DNA of 64,000 bases from Nitrospirales bacterium (lineage in GTDB: Bacteria > Nitrospirota > Nitrospiria > Nitrospirales > UBA8639). The stretch is from assembly GCA_022828225.1 (NCBI GenBank), contig JAJEJG010000013.1, forward strand, positions 362,322 through 426,321, given 5' to 3'. The notes beneath the pieces were generated by a model that was given only the letters and a program-made list of their open reading frames with translations, was not told the DNA's origin and searched no databases. This document shows positions 52,205 through 59,851 of this stretch, in pieces (position 1 is the stretch's first letter; every line of letters starts with the position of its first letter). Made by a program: the position numbers and the translations under genes.

Positions 52205-52561
52205 GTGAGCGACTTGTTCAGAATTCAAAACGAGCAGGACTATGATCGGGCGGTGGAGCGCCTTAATACACTCCTTGACGAGGTGGGCACCGATGAACGG
52301 CATCCGCTCTATTCTCTGCTTGATACGCTTGGCACGGTTCTTCACGCTTGGGAAGAGCAACACCATGCGATGCCTGAATACGGGGGAGCGGATGTGCTGC
52401 GATTCTTCATGGAGGAGCATAATCTGAGCCAGTCGGACTTGCCGGAAGTCGGTTCCCAAGGGGTCGTGTCCGAGATTCTGAGCGGCAAGCGGGAACTGAA
52501 CGTCAGGCAGATCCGCGCTTTGTCAAAACGCTTCGGGGTCTCACCTTCGGTTTTCGTGTAG
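52205..52561 (+). CDS. HigA-like antitoxin with HTH domain, no toxin partner visible
   Basis: This 118-residue protein has an N-terminal helical region (IQNEQDYDRAVERLNTLLDEV) and a C-terminal helix-turn-helix (LRFFMEEHNLSQSDLPEVG, VSEILSGKRELNVRQIRALSKRF). This is the HigA/COG5499 layout. The start is GTG 52205. HigB-type toxins normally lie directly next to it; here the upstream neighbour is the broken protease and downstream is a broken Phd gene, so it is an orphan. Confidence 0.8.
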   Translation: MSDLFRIQNEQDYDRAVERLNTLLDEVGTDERHPLYSLLDTLGTVLHAWEEQHHAMPEYGGADVLRFFMEEHNLSQSDLPEVGSQGVVSEILSGKRELNVRQIRALSKRFGVSPSVFV

Positions 52562-52646
52562 GTTCAAACAAGTGCCTTGACGAGGCTACTTGAAAAACAC
52601 AGAGAGAAAATTGTTTTGACCTGTCTGACTAATTGTGGTGATAGCT

Positions 52647-52922
52647 ATGGGCATTACCTATTCGGTATACGACGCCAAGGCACGGTTTTCTTAGGTTCTC
52701 CGGCAGGTACGTGAGGGGAAGACGGTCACGGTTTCCTATCGGGGAAAGCCCGTGGCCGAGATCCGCGCGATCAAGGATTTCCCCGCGACGATCGAAGCGC
52801 GACTCGATGATCTGGAACGGCAGGGGATTGTGGTGTGCGCGGGTGAGCCTAGGAAGCCCATGGAAGCCGTAGGGCGTCGGCCGGGTGCCCTCAAGCGGTT
52901 TCTCGCCGAACGTGACGAATGA
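52647..52922 (+). pseudogene. Phd/YefM-type antitoxin with internal stop
   Basis: ATG 52647 opens MGITYSVYDAKARFS, then TAG at 52692-52694, then VLRQVREGKTVTVSYRGKPVAEIRAI... in the same frame to TGA 52920-52922. The stop replaces the Glu codon expected in ARFSEVL (one base, GAG to TAG). The remaining sequence is intact and ends in an overlap with the next start codon. It is a recently inactivated antitoxin of 91 codons. Confidence 0.8.
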
Positions 52923-52966
52923 GCATCGCCTACGTCGACACTTATTTCCCCACCGCCGTGCGAAAT
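52919..52966 (+). pseudogene. N-terminal stub of a PIN-domain toxin
   Basis: ATG 52919 overlaps the preceding stop (ATGA) and reads MSIAYVDT, the typical first beta strand and catalytic Asp of VapC-type toxins. After about 15 codons the frame runs into the AT-rich operator region of the next locus. The rest of the toxin is missing. With the toxin lost, the nonsense mutation in the antitoxin would be tolerated. Confidence 0.5.
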
Positions 52967-53063
52967 GTACAATTTGCAATAAAGTTTACAAATTGTACAA
53001 TATGTACAAAATGTAAACTTTGTATTATTTTGTAACATATGTACAAAACGTACGGTTTTGTAC
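52966..53063. promoter_or_regulatory. AT-rich operator array of GTACAA repeats
   Basis: GTACAA occurs five times in about 98 bp. Nested inverted repeats are present: TGTACAATTTG (52966-52976) with CAAATTGTACA (52989-52999); GTTTACA (52984-52990) with TGTAAAC (53012-53018); TACAAAAT (53005-53012) with ATTTTGTA (53027-53034); and GTACAAAAC (53041-53049) with GTTTTGTAC (53055-53063). It lies directly before a YefM/PIN pair and is far more AT-rich than its surroundings. A multi-site operator for antitoxin autoregulation is the likely role. Confidence 0.65.
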
Positions 53064-53084
53064 AAAAGTCAGAATTGGAAGGCC

Positions 53085-53381
53085 ATGGTCAAAAAAGTCA
53101 GTGCGGCACAGTTAAGAAAAGAGCTTTCGTCACTTCTGGTCCAGGTGGCCGCGAACGGCCGGCAGGTGATCATCGAGAAACGGGGTAAGCCCCTGGCTGC
53201 GCTGGTCGGCGTCGATGCGCTCGAATTGCTGAATCAGCGGCAGACGACTTCTGCCGATCCTCAGGGGGCTTTGGCGCTGGCGGGCGCCTGGGGCGAATTG
53301 AAAGAGCGGGAAATGGACGCCGTGCTTGCTGACGTCAACGCCGAACGGGGTGGAGCCGCGTGCCGGGAGGGGAAAGGCTGA
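53085..53381 (+). CDS. Phd/YefM-family antitoxin (second intact pair)
   Basis: This 98-residue protein begins MVKKVSAAQLRKELSSLLVQV, with VIIEKRGKPLAALVGVDALELL, the Phd/YefM fold. GGAAGG precedes ATG 53085. A longer frame from TTG 53058 would cut into the operator repeats and is not favoured. The stop overlaps the toxin start by one base. The AT-rich repeat array upstream is the probable binding site of the antitoxin-toxin complex. Confidence 0.88.
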   Translation: MVKKVSAAQLRKELSSLLVQVAANGRQVIIEKRGKPLAALVGVDALELLNQRQTTSADPQGALALAGAWGELKEREMDAVLADVNAERGGAACREGKG

Positions 53382-53785
53382 TGTACCTGCTGGACACGGA
53401 TGTTCTGGCCAACCTGATGGGCCGTTGTCCCTCGACGGCGCTGATTGCGAAACTGGCGTCGGTGCCGCCCGAGCAGCAATGCACGTCCAGTATCACGCTT
53501 GAGGAGTTGATCGTGGGCGCGAGCCGGTTCGGCCGGCGGTCGGCTGCCTTGTTGAGCCAGATCGACACGCGGCTGATTCCCAATTTGCAGGTCCTGCCGT
53601 TCGATGCCTCGGCGGCGAGGCGTTACGGGGACTTGCACGCCTCGTTGGCGCGGAAGGGATCGCCGGTGAGTGAGACGGCCTTGCGGATCGCCGCGGTCGC
53701 GCTGGTCCGGGACCTCACGCTGGTTTCCGGGAATGTTCAGTATTTCAAGCGGGTGCCTGGTCTGTCCGTGGAGAATTGGCTGTAG
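53381..53785 (+). CDS. PIN-domain toxin (VapC-like ribonuclease, second intact pair)
   Basis: This 134-residue protein starts MYLLDTDVLANLMGRCPST with catalytic Asp in DTD, Glu in TLEELIVGAS, and a later Glu/Ser region (SETALRIAAVAL) where many VapC proteins have Asp; LVSGNVQYF is the last motif. The replacement of the usual third acidic position (xxDAxIAA) by SETALRIAA is notable but Glu may substitute. It is paired with the antitoxin one base upstream. Confidence 0.87.
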   Translation: MYLLDTDVLANLMGRCPSTALIAKLASVPPEQQCTSSITLEELIVGASRFGRRSAALLSQIDTRLIPNLQVLPFDASAARRYGDLHASLARKGSPVSETALRIAAVALVRDLTLVSGNVQYFKRVPGLSVENWL

Positions 53786-53809
53786 GTTGTCGCGTCTGCA
53801 TGCCTGCGT

Positions 53810-53899
53810 GCATCACCCTCACCTTTGTCCTCTCCCGTCAAGGGAGAGGATAACGACGGGACAGAACCCTTTCCCGTCCAAGGAGGGGAGATGGGCAGG
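53810..53899. repeat. Intergenic palindromes of the CTCTCCC...GGGAGAGG family
   Basis: CTCTCCCGTCAAGGGAGAGG and CCCGTCCAAGGAGGGGAG lie in tandem, preceded by ACCCTCACC. This is the same family as at 15283, 24703 and 31872. No terminator T-run is associated. Confidence 0.5.
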
Positions 53900-53919
53900 C
53901 TCACACCGGGGAGGTGAGT

Positions 53920-54837
53920 TTACGGCTCGTAGGTTTGGAGTTCCACGATGGGTTTGATGGCGACGTCCCCGAGCAATTCCACGCCGAAGCGCGTGCCTTC
54001 GCTCACTTCATTGGCGTAGAGCCGGCCTTTGGGCGCGTCGATGTCGATCTGCAAGTCCGTGGTGCCGTTGGGCTCGATCGTCACGGTATATTCTTTCTGA
54101 ATCATGGGATGCCAGACCTGGACCTTGTAGGTTCCAGGGGGAATGCCGGTAATGGCATACGAGCCGTCTTTGGCGCTGAGCGCGTAGTAGGGGTTTTTGA
54201 CCGCGAACCCCCAGCTTTCCATGTACGCGTGGAATCCGCATTGCATCACGAACAGGTTGCGCTGTTTCCCCATTTTGATGGGCTGGGTCAGGACCTTGCC
54301 GGCTCGATTCTTGACCGTCTTGCCGGCCAGCAACTCCGCCTTGCGCAGTTTTTTACTCATGGGCAGGGGCACGTTGAAGAGGACACGGGCGCCGAACTTC
54401 GAGGTTTCATAGCCTTGGATGTCGTGAAAGACCGGGTCCTTGTTGACCACTTCGATGTCGTGCTTGTCCCGGACGACGGTGATATACGGCTCGAATTTGC
54501 AGTCGACCGCCTCAATGCGTGGCGGGACGTATTCGAAGGATTTTCCCTTGCGAAGTTCTTCGATATAGATGACGACGTTCTTGAACCCGCCGTCGGGGCC
54601 GATGACAAAGGGTTGCAGGAGACGCCAACCCGTTCCGGTCGAGATGCGGCCGCAATACACGGCGTCCGGTAAAGTGACGAGGTTATAGCCCTTGGGTTTG
54701 GGGACTTTCCCGATCAGTTTGACCTTCCCCTGCAGGGTTCCGCCATCGGAGACGGGGACTTCTTCATAGCCCCAACTCGGTCCGGCACAGAGTCCCACCG
54801 CCAACCCCAAGCCAAGGAGCAATCGCACCGGTTTCAT
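53920..54837 (-). CDS. Secreted protein with cupredoxin-like copper site and carboxypeptidase-regulatory-like C-domain
   Basis: The 305-residue product from ATG 54837 (AAGGAGG upstream; longer frames start in non-coding sequence) has a signal peptide ending near SWG-YE. A beta-rich domain contains His138 (PVFHDIQGYE) and Cys200-x2-His203-x2-Met206 (MQCGFHAYM), the ligand order of a type 1 copper site. GSYAITGIPPGTYKVQVWHP (about 225-245) is a carboxypeptidase-regulatory-like module. It may carry electrons or bind copper in the periplasm. Cys62 and Cys113 could form a disulfide. Confidence 0.78.
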   Translation of the reverse strand: MKPVRLLLGLGLAVGLCAGPSWGYEEVPVSDGGTLQGKVKLIGKVPKPKGYNLVTLPDAVYCGRISTGTGWRLLQPFVIGPDGGFKNVVIYIEELRKGKSFEYVPPRIEAVDCKFEPYITVVRDKHDIEVVNKDPVFHDIQGYETSKFGARVLFNVPLPMSKKLRKAELLAGKTVKNRAGKVLTQPIKMGKQRNLFVMQCGFHAYMESWGFAVKNPYYALSAKDGSYAITGIPPGTYKVQVWHPMIQKEYTVTIEPNGTTDLQIDIDAPKGRLYANEVSEGTRFGVELLGDVAIKPIVELQTYEP

Positions 54838-55106
54838 AAAAAGCCCTCCTTCTGAGTCGTCATGATTCCGTTCGGAATAATCGTCTATTTTACCATTCAT
54901 GAAATCAAGATGAAAGAACCGGGATGCAAGACGATGGAGCCGGGTCCGGCTCTGCGGACCGGGAACAGGCAGAGGTTCGGTCAACGGTACACGGACACTC
55001 TGTGCCTTGACCGGCATGAGGGAAACCCACTAGACTAAAGGATGTCTGATTGATTGCACTATCCGAATCAGAGATCCCTAAAACAATGGTTTCGCGGAGC
55101 AAGAAA

Positions 55107-55916
55107 ATGTTGATGAAAGTGAATCTCGTATGGGTTGTGGCGGGGTTGGGCGTCCTGTGGTGTGCACCGGTTTCCCTGGCGGAAGTCGCTCAGCCTGCGG
55201 CTCGACCGGCGTCTGTCATTCCGGTTCAAATTCCCTATAACGCTCCGCCCGAGCCGGAATTCCCGGAAGTCCAGCAGGCCACCCCTGCGCCGGAGGTCCT
55301 GTCCGAGAAGGAACTGCAACGGGCGGAAGCCTTGTTGCCGCTATTGGAAGGACGCCAGGAACTGTATGTGATCGGTGAGTTCGTCCATTTGGGGAAACCG
55401 GTCGTGCCCGTCCTGGTGAAAGCCCTCAAGATGCCCGGGAGCCGGCTTCGGTATAACGCGATTGAAACACTGTCGATTATCAAGGATCCGCAGGCCGTAC
55501 CGGATTTACTCGACGTGGCCAAGGATAGCGAGGAAGCCACACGGGTGCGGGCTCATGCCTTGCGCGTCGCCGTCCGGTTGGCGCCTTTGGAGGCGCTCCC
55601 GGCGCTGCAAACGTTGGTGAAGGATCCCGCGGACACCGTTCGGCGTGCCGTGGCGTTTGAGTCCCAGCACGTGAGACGTCCGGAAGCGGTATCGCTCCTC
55701 ATCGACTTGCTGGGTGATCCGGAAAAATACGTTTCGATAACCGCCCGCGATTCGCTTTGGCGGTTGACCCGGCGAGGGGGGCCGCCGCATGATTGGCAGG
55801 GGTCCACCCATGAACAACGGATCGAGTGGTCCAAGGAATGGAAGGCGTGGTGGGAGGAAGCCCTCAAGAATCGCGGAGCCGCGCCAGCGAAACCGCCATC
55901 CGGGCCTGTTTCCTGA
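55107..55916 (+). CDS. Secreted HEAT-repeat protein
   Basis: The product is 269 residues from ATG 55107, which has GGAG at 7-nt spacing; ATG 55086 and TTG 55050 are in frame upstream. The signal peptide (MLMKVNLVWVVAGLGVLW..., cleavage near SLA-EV) is followed by a Pro-rich segment, then HEAT-like repeats (LVKALKMPGSRLRYNAIETL, AVPDLLDVAKDSEEATRVRA, AVSLLIDLLGDPEKYVSITA). It probably acts as a periplasmic scaffold. It is divergent from the cupredoxin gene and 54 bp upstream of def. Confidence 0.8.
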   Translation: MLMKVNLVWVVAGLGVLWCAPVSLAEVAQPAARPASVIPVQIPYNAPPEPEFPEVQQATPAPEVLSEKELQRAEALLPLLEGRQELYVIGEFVHLGKPVVPVLVKALKMPGSRLRYNAIETLSIIKDPQAVPDLLDVAKDSEEATRVRAHALRVAVRLAPLEALPALQTLVKDPADTVRRAVAFESQHVRRPEAVSLLIDLLGDPEKYVSITARDSLWRLTRRGGPPHDWQGSTHEQRIEWSKEWKAWWEEALKNRGAAPAKPPSGPVS

Positions 55917-55970
55917 CGACGCGTCGTTCCGGACTTTGCCGGAGAAGGGGGAGCATCAAGGGAGTACGTC

Positions 55971-56501
55971 ATGGCCACGTTACCGATTGCCAAAATAGGG
56001 AATCCCGTTTTACGGAAAATGGCTGAGCCGGTTGACCCGGCGATCATCCCCACGCGCGCCTACCAGCAATTTATCGACGATATGTTTGAAACGATGGATG
56101 CCCACGAGGGGATCGGGTTGGCGGCTCCTCAGGTCTCACGGTCCGAACAACTCGTCGTGATGCGCTGTGAGGGCCAGGATGCGTTTCCCGAGACGGTCCT
56201 GATCAATCCCCGGATCGTGTTCTACGGTCCGGTTCAAGTCGAAATGTGGGAAGGGTGTCTCAGTGTGGACGGGCTGCGCGGGAAGGTGACGCGGCCGTCC
56301 TCGATTCGGGTTGAGGCGTTGGATCGGGAAGGCCGTGCCGTGGATTTCGAGGCAACGGGGTTGTTTGGCGTGTGTATTCAACATGAAATGGATCATCTGA
56401 TCGGCAAACTTTTTGTGGACCGGATGACGGATCTCTCCACGCTGACGCAGTTGAAGGAATTCGACGCGTACTGGAAGCAAGAACCCGCAACCGTCATCTA
56501 G
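55971..56501 (+). CDS. def: Peptide deformylase
   Basis: This 176-residue metalloenzyme removes the formyl group from nascent N-termini. All three signatures are present: GIGLAAPQV, the metal-ligand cysteine in EGCLSVDG, and the HEMDH zinc/iron motif in IQHEMDHLIGK. The length and N-terminus (MATLPIAKIGNPVLRKMAEPV) are standard. Confidence 0.96.
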   Translation: MATLPIAKIGNPVLRKMAEPVDPAIIPTRAYQQFIDDMFETMDAHEGIGLAAPQVSRSEQLVVMRCEGQDAFPETVLINPRIVFYGPVQVEMWEGCLSVDGLRGKVTRPSSIRVEALDREGRAVDFEATGLFGVCIQHEMDHLIGKLFVDRMTDLSTLTQLKEFDAYWKQEPATVI

Positions 56502-56545
56502 CCGCGGTTCCCCCTGCCTTGTTCCTCCTCTGGGTGTAAAACACA

Positions 56546-58270
56546 GTGAACGTTCTCCTTCGTATTCTCGGGTATTTGCGGCCGCACCGCTCCCTGGCCC
56601 TAACAACCCTGTCCTTCGCCGCCCTGACCACGGCGTTCGATCTGTTGCCGCCATGGCTGGTGAAGGTGATTATCGACGACGTGATCCAGGCGGACCAATT
56701 CTCCTTGTTACCGTGGGTGTTGGGTGGATTGGTGTCGGCTTACGCGTTCAAGAACGTCGCGAACTCCCTGCGAATCCGGTTCAACAACGTTCTGGAGCAA
56801 CGCGTCGTGGTCCAACTCCGGCAACAGGTGTTTCAAGCGCTGCAGCGGCTCTCGGTCGGGTTTTACGAGGATCGGTCGACCGGAGAAATCATGTCCCGCA
56901 TCATGAACGATACCGAACACGTGGAGCGTATTTTCATCGATGGGTTGGAGGGTATGTTGACCGCGTCGTTGACGCTGATCGGGATCACCGTGATCCTCTT
57001 CGTGGTAAATTGGCAATTGGCTCTCCTGGCGTTGGTGCCCATCCCGATCTTGATGGTGTCCGCCGTGAAATTTTCCCGCCGGGTTCATGGGTATTACCAC
57101 GAAATTCGACAGAATACGGCCGAATTGAGCGGCTATCTCCAGGACTCCCTGTCGGGCATTCGGGAGACCATGGCGTTCAATCGTCACGCGTTCGAACGGG
57201 AACGATTCGACGCCAGAAATCGCGAGGTCAGCCAAAGCAATCTCAAGGCCATGTTCCTGTGGTCCGTGTATTCCCCGGCGATGATTTTTCTCGGGGCCAT
57301 GGGCACGGTGCTGATCCTGTGGGTGGGGTCGGTGGAAGTCGCACGGGGAGATTTGAAAGTGGGCGAGCTCGTGATGTTCGTCTCGTATCTGGCCCTGTTC
57401 TACGTGCCGGTCAACCAAATTCATTCCGTCAACCACATGCTTCAGCATGCCCTGGCCTCGAGCGAACGCATCTTCGACGTGCTGGATGCCGAGCCCGACG
57501 TCCGGGACCGGCCCGGGGTGGTGGCACCCACCGCCAGGTTTCGCGGGAGCGTACAGTTCGAAGGCGTGGACTTTTCCTATAAGCCGGAAGTGCAGGTGTT
57601 GCACGACGTGTCTTTCGACGTGGAGGCAGGGGAGCGTCTCGCTCTGGTAGGTCCGAGCGGCGCGGGCAAGAGCACGATCGTCAAACTTCTGATGCGGTTC
57701 TATGACGTGACGGGCGGCATGGTGGCGTTGGACGGCGTTGACGTGCGAAACATGCCGCTGGCGTTCCTGCGCTCGCAAGTCGGTCTGGTGCAACAGGAAC
57801 CGTTTCTCTTTAACGGGACCATTCGAGAAAATATCATCTACGGCGATCTTTCAGCCACGGACGAAGCTGTTGAACAGGTCGCCATCGCGGCTCGGGCTCA
57901 TGATTTTATTATGGACCTCCCCGACCAGTATGACACCCGAATCGGGGAGCGGGGCGTGAAATTGTCCGTCGGCCAAAAGCAGCGCGTGGCGATCGCCCGG
58001 GTACTCTTGAAAAATCCCCCTGTCGTGATCTTCGACGAAGCCACGTCGAACATCGATACGGAGACCGAAGTCAAAATTCGCGAGGCGTTGGCCGTGCTCA
58101 CCCAAGGTCGCACCACCATTTTCATCGCGCATCGTCTGACCACCCTCCAACAGGTTGACCGGATTCTCGTGCTCGAGCGGGGCCGGGTGGTCGAAGAGGG
58201 GACTCACCCTGAATTGTTGGACGAAAAAGGGCTCTACGCCAATTTGTATGAAGCGCAGTTTCAGATTTGA
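56546..58270 (+). CDS. ABC exporter with fused membrane and ATPase domains (MsbA/lipid-multidrug type)
   Basis: This 574-residue half-transporter has about six membrane helices in the first 310 residues (exporter fold with RSTGEIMSRIMNDTEHVERI). The C-terminal ATPase has Walker A GPSGAGKST, Q-loop LVQQEPFLFNGTI, signature LSVGQKQRVAIAR, Walker B VVIFDEATSNID and H-loop FIAHRL. It works as a homodimer. Lipid A export is possible given the Gram-negative setting, but no lipid genes are adjacent. The start is GTG 56546, 44 bp after def. Confidence 0.9.
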   Translation: MNVLLRILGYLRPHRSLALTTLSFAALTTAFDLLPPWLVKVIIDDVIQADQFSLLPWVLGGLVSAYAFKNVANSLRIRFNNVLEQRVVVQLRQQVFQALQRLSVGFYEDRSTGEIMSRIMNDTEHVERIFIDGLEGMLTASLTLIGITVILFVVNWQLALLALVPIPILMVSAVKFSRRVHGYYHEIRQNTAELSGYLQDSLSGIRETMAFNRHAFERERFDARNREVSQSNLKAMFLWSVYSPAMIFLGAMGTVLILWVGSVEVARGDLKVGELVMFVSYLALFYVPVNQIHSVNHMLQHALASSERIFDVLDAEPDVRDRPGVVAPTARFRGSVQFEGVDFSYKPEVQVLHDVSFDVEAGERLALVGPSGAGKSTIVKLLMRFYDVTGGMVALDGVDVRNMPLAFLRSQVGLVQQEPFLFNGTIRENIIYGDLSATDEAVEQVAIAARAHDFIMDLPDQYDTRIGERGVKLSVGQKQRVAIARVLLKNPPVVIFDEATSNIDTETEVKIREALAVLTQGRTTIFIAHRLTTLQQVDRILVLERGRVVEEGTHPELLDEKGLYANLYEAQFQI

Positions 58271-58347
58271 TCCGTCTACCTAGGCAATTTTCCCACCTCT
58301 TTTTTTCAGCGCACCATGCATCGTATCCCACGGTGTCCATAATGTTA

Positions 58348-58375
58348 TTGACAGACTACGTACTCTTATGATACA
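58348..58375 (+). promoter_or_regulatory. Probable promoter of the cold-shock leader
   Basis: TTGACA (58348-58353, perfect -35) is followed at 16 bp by GATACA (58370-58375). A start near 58382 would give a leader of about 146 nt before the csp start codon, as is usual for cold-shock genes. Confidence 0.5.
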
Positions 58376-58436
58376 GAATAACGGAATTTTTATTCCAAAT
58401 AGGGTTTCATACATGGCATTTATATTATTATCTCTG

Positions 58437-58471
58437 CCGCAGTAGCGATAAAGCTGTCTGCGGTTTTTTTT
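58437..58471 (+). terminator. Terminator-like hairpin inside the cold-shock gene leader
   Basis: CCGCAG (58437-58442) pairs with CTGCGG (58458-58463), with an inner AGC/GCT stem, and T8 follows at 58464-58471. It lies between the promoter at 58348 and the csp start at 58528. It either attenuates csp transcription or ends an independent RNA of about 90 nt. Confidence 0.65.
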
Positions 58472-58527
58472 AGGGCCTTTTAAGGGAACCCCGTGGTTTT
58501 TCTTGGTCCGAATTGAGGGAGGCACCA

Positions 58528-58758
58528 ATGAGTGATCGTAAGTCGGGAACCGTCAAATGGTTTAACGATCGAAAGGGCTTCGGATTCATTCGAGTCGAAG
58601 GAGAGCAGGACGTCTTTGTGCATTATTCGGCTCTGCAGGGCGAGGGCTTTAAAACCCTGAAAGAGGGCGAACCCGTTGAATTTGATCTGGTGGAGGGAGC
58701 TAAAGGTCCCCAAGCGGCCAACGTGGTGAAAACAGCCGCAGCGCAGCAATCGGCCTGA
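58528..58758 (+). CDS. Cold-shock domain protein (CspA family)
   Basis: This 76-residue single cold-shock domain has [15 protein letters not shown] (RNP1 KGFGFI) and DVFVHYSAL (RNP2), and ends [14 protein letters not shown]. It is an RNA chaperone. ATG 58528 follows GGGAGG at good spacing; a longer frame from ATG 58513 is not favoured. The gene has its own promoter, a structured leader with a terminator-like hairpin, and a strong terminator, so it is a single-gene unit. Confidence 0.95.
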   Translation: MSDRKSGTVKWFNDRKGFGFIRVEGEQDVFVHYSALQGEGFKTLKEGEPVEFDLVEGAKGPQAANVVKTAAAQQSA

Positions 58759-58798
58759 TCCCATCTATTAAAGAGTCAGTTTTAGATAACGAAATGGA

Positions 58799-58837
58799 AC
58801 CCAAAAGGGCGGTTAATCCTGCCCTTTTGGGTTTTTT
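58799..58837 (+). terminator. Rho-independent terminator after csp
   Basis: ACCCAAAAGGGC (58799-58810) and GCCCTTTTGGGT (58821-58832) form a perfect 12-bp stem with a 10-nt loop, followed by T5. Confidence 0.93.
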
Positions 58838-58869
58838 GTCGATGTTTTTACCTAGGTATTCTTAGCTTG

Positions 58870-58899
58870 TTGACTGCCTTTTTCCGTGAGGCGTATAGT
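58870..58899 (+). promoter_or_regulatory. Probable promoter of the peroxiredoxin gene
   Basis: TTGACT (58870-58875) and TATAGT (58894-58899) are 18 bp apart, about 84 bp upstream of the start codon and just after the csp terminator. Confidence 0.5.
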
Positions 58900-58982
58900 T
58901 CGAGCTTTAAAGAATGGTGGAAGCGCGAAGTCGTTTTTGCCGGCAATGCTTATTCGTAAGTTTTAAGAGGAGGAACAACACC

Positions 58983-59618
58983 ATGGCAATTCGTTTAGGG
59001 GATGAAGCCCCCAATTTTACCGCCGAAACAACGGCAGGTACGATAAATTTTCATGAATGGCTCGGTGATGGATGGGGGATTTTGTTTTCCCATCCGAAAG
59101 ATTTTACCCCGGTTTGTACCACGGAACTGGGGACCGTGGCGAAAATCACCGAGGAGTTTGCCAAGCGGAACGTCAAAGTCCTTGCGGTGAGTGTGGATCC
59201 ATTAGACTCCCACAAAGGCTGGATCAACGACATCAATGAAACGCAGCAGTGTACGGTCCAGTATCCGATCATTGCGGATCCCGACCGGCAAGTCGCGAAC
59301 CTGTACGACATGATTCATCCCAACGCGTTGGACAATATGACCGTACGCTCGGTTTTTGTGATCGGGCCCGATAAGAAAGTCAAATTGACCCTCACCTATC
59401 CGGCATCGACCGGAAGGAATTTTGATGAGATTCTTCGTGTAGTGGACTCGTTGCAACTGACGGCCAAGCATCAGGTGGCTACCCCTGCCAATTGGAAGGA
59501 CGGGGAAGATTGTATCATTGTCCCTGCGGTGAAGGATGAGGAAATTCCCGCCAAGTTTCCCAAGGGCCACCGGGCGGTTAAGCCGTATCTTCGGTACACG
59601 CCACAGCCTAACAGATAA
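58983..59618 (+). CDS. 1-Cys peroxiredoxin (Prx6/AhpC-TSA family)
   Basis: This 211-residue peroxidase has the active-site motif FSHPKDFTPVCTTELG with the peroxidatic Cys at about 47. The C-terminal domain typical of Prx6 (PANWKDGEDCIIVPAV...FPKGHRAVKPYLRYT) is present. ATG 58983 has AGGAGG upstream. It reduces hydrogen peroxide and organic peroxides. It is flanked by its own promoter and terminator. Confidence 0.94.
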   Translation: MAIRLGDEAPNFTAETTAGTINFHEWLGDGWGILFSHPKDFTPVCTTELGTVAKITEEFAKRNVKVLAVSVDPLDSHKGWINDINETQQCTVQYPIIADPDRQVANLYDMIHPNALDNMTVRSVFVIGPDKKVKLTLTYPASTGRNFDEILRVVDSLQLTAKHQVATPANWKDGEDCIIVPAVKDEEIPAKFPKGHRAVKPYLRYTPQPNR

Positions 59619-59648
59619 GGCCTTTGCGCAGGCCTCGTTCATTCCGGA

Positions 59649-59686
59649 AAAGAGCCGCCTCTCACAAGGGGGCGGCTCTTTTTTTA
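59649..59686 (+). terminator. Rho-independent terminator after the peroxiredoxin gene
   Basis: AAAGAGCCGCC (59649-59659) and GGCGGCTCTTT (59671-59681) form a perfect 11-bp stem with an 11-nt loop, followed by T residues. The repeat element copy B begins at 59688. Confidence 0.93.
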
Positions 59687-59687
59687 T

Positions 59688-59831
59688 GGAACCCTCCGCT
59701 TTACCGCGCTAGCGGGCGCATGGCGGCGTTGTGTCCTCGTTCAACCCTCGCCTATCTTCATGATAAGCCTCGGATTTCGCTACGGGACGCCTTGCCCTGC
59801 ATCCCGCTATCACAATAAATCGAAGGGTTCT
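59688..59831. mobile_element. MITE-like element, copy B (inverted relative to copy A)
   Basis: The ends GGAACCCTCCGCTTTA (59688-59703) and TAAATCGAAGGGTTCT (59816-59831) are imperfect inverted repeats (13 of 16). The interior matches 588-692 on the opposite strand at about 93 percent by eye. It is inserted directly after the peroxiredoxin terminator and before the 3' end of a convergent gene. No ORF is contained. Confidence 0.7.
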
Positions 59832-59851
59832 TGAGAAGCGAGGTCCCTCCG

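Noticed and set aside
52692..52694. Amber codon read through as pyrrolysine or by a suppressor
   Set aside because: It replaces a Glu expected in the antitoxin and sits beside a truncated toxin, so inactivation is the simpler reading.
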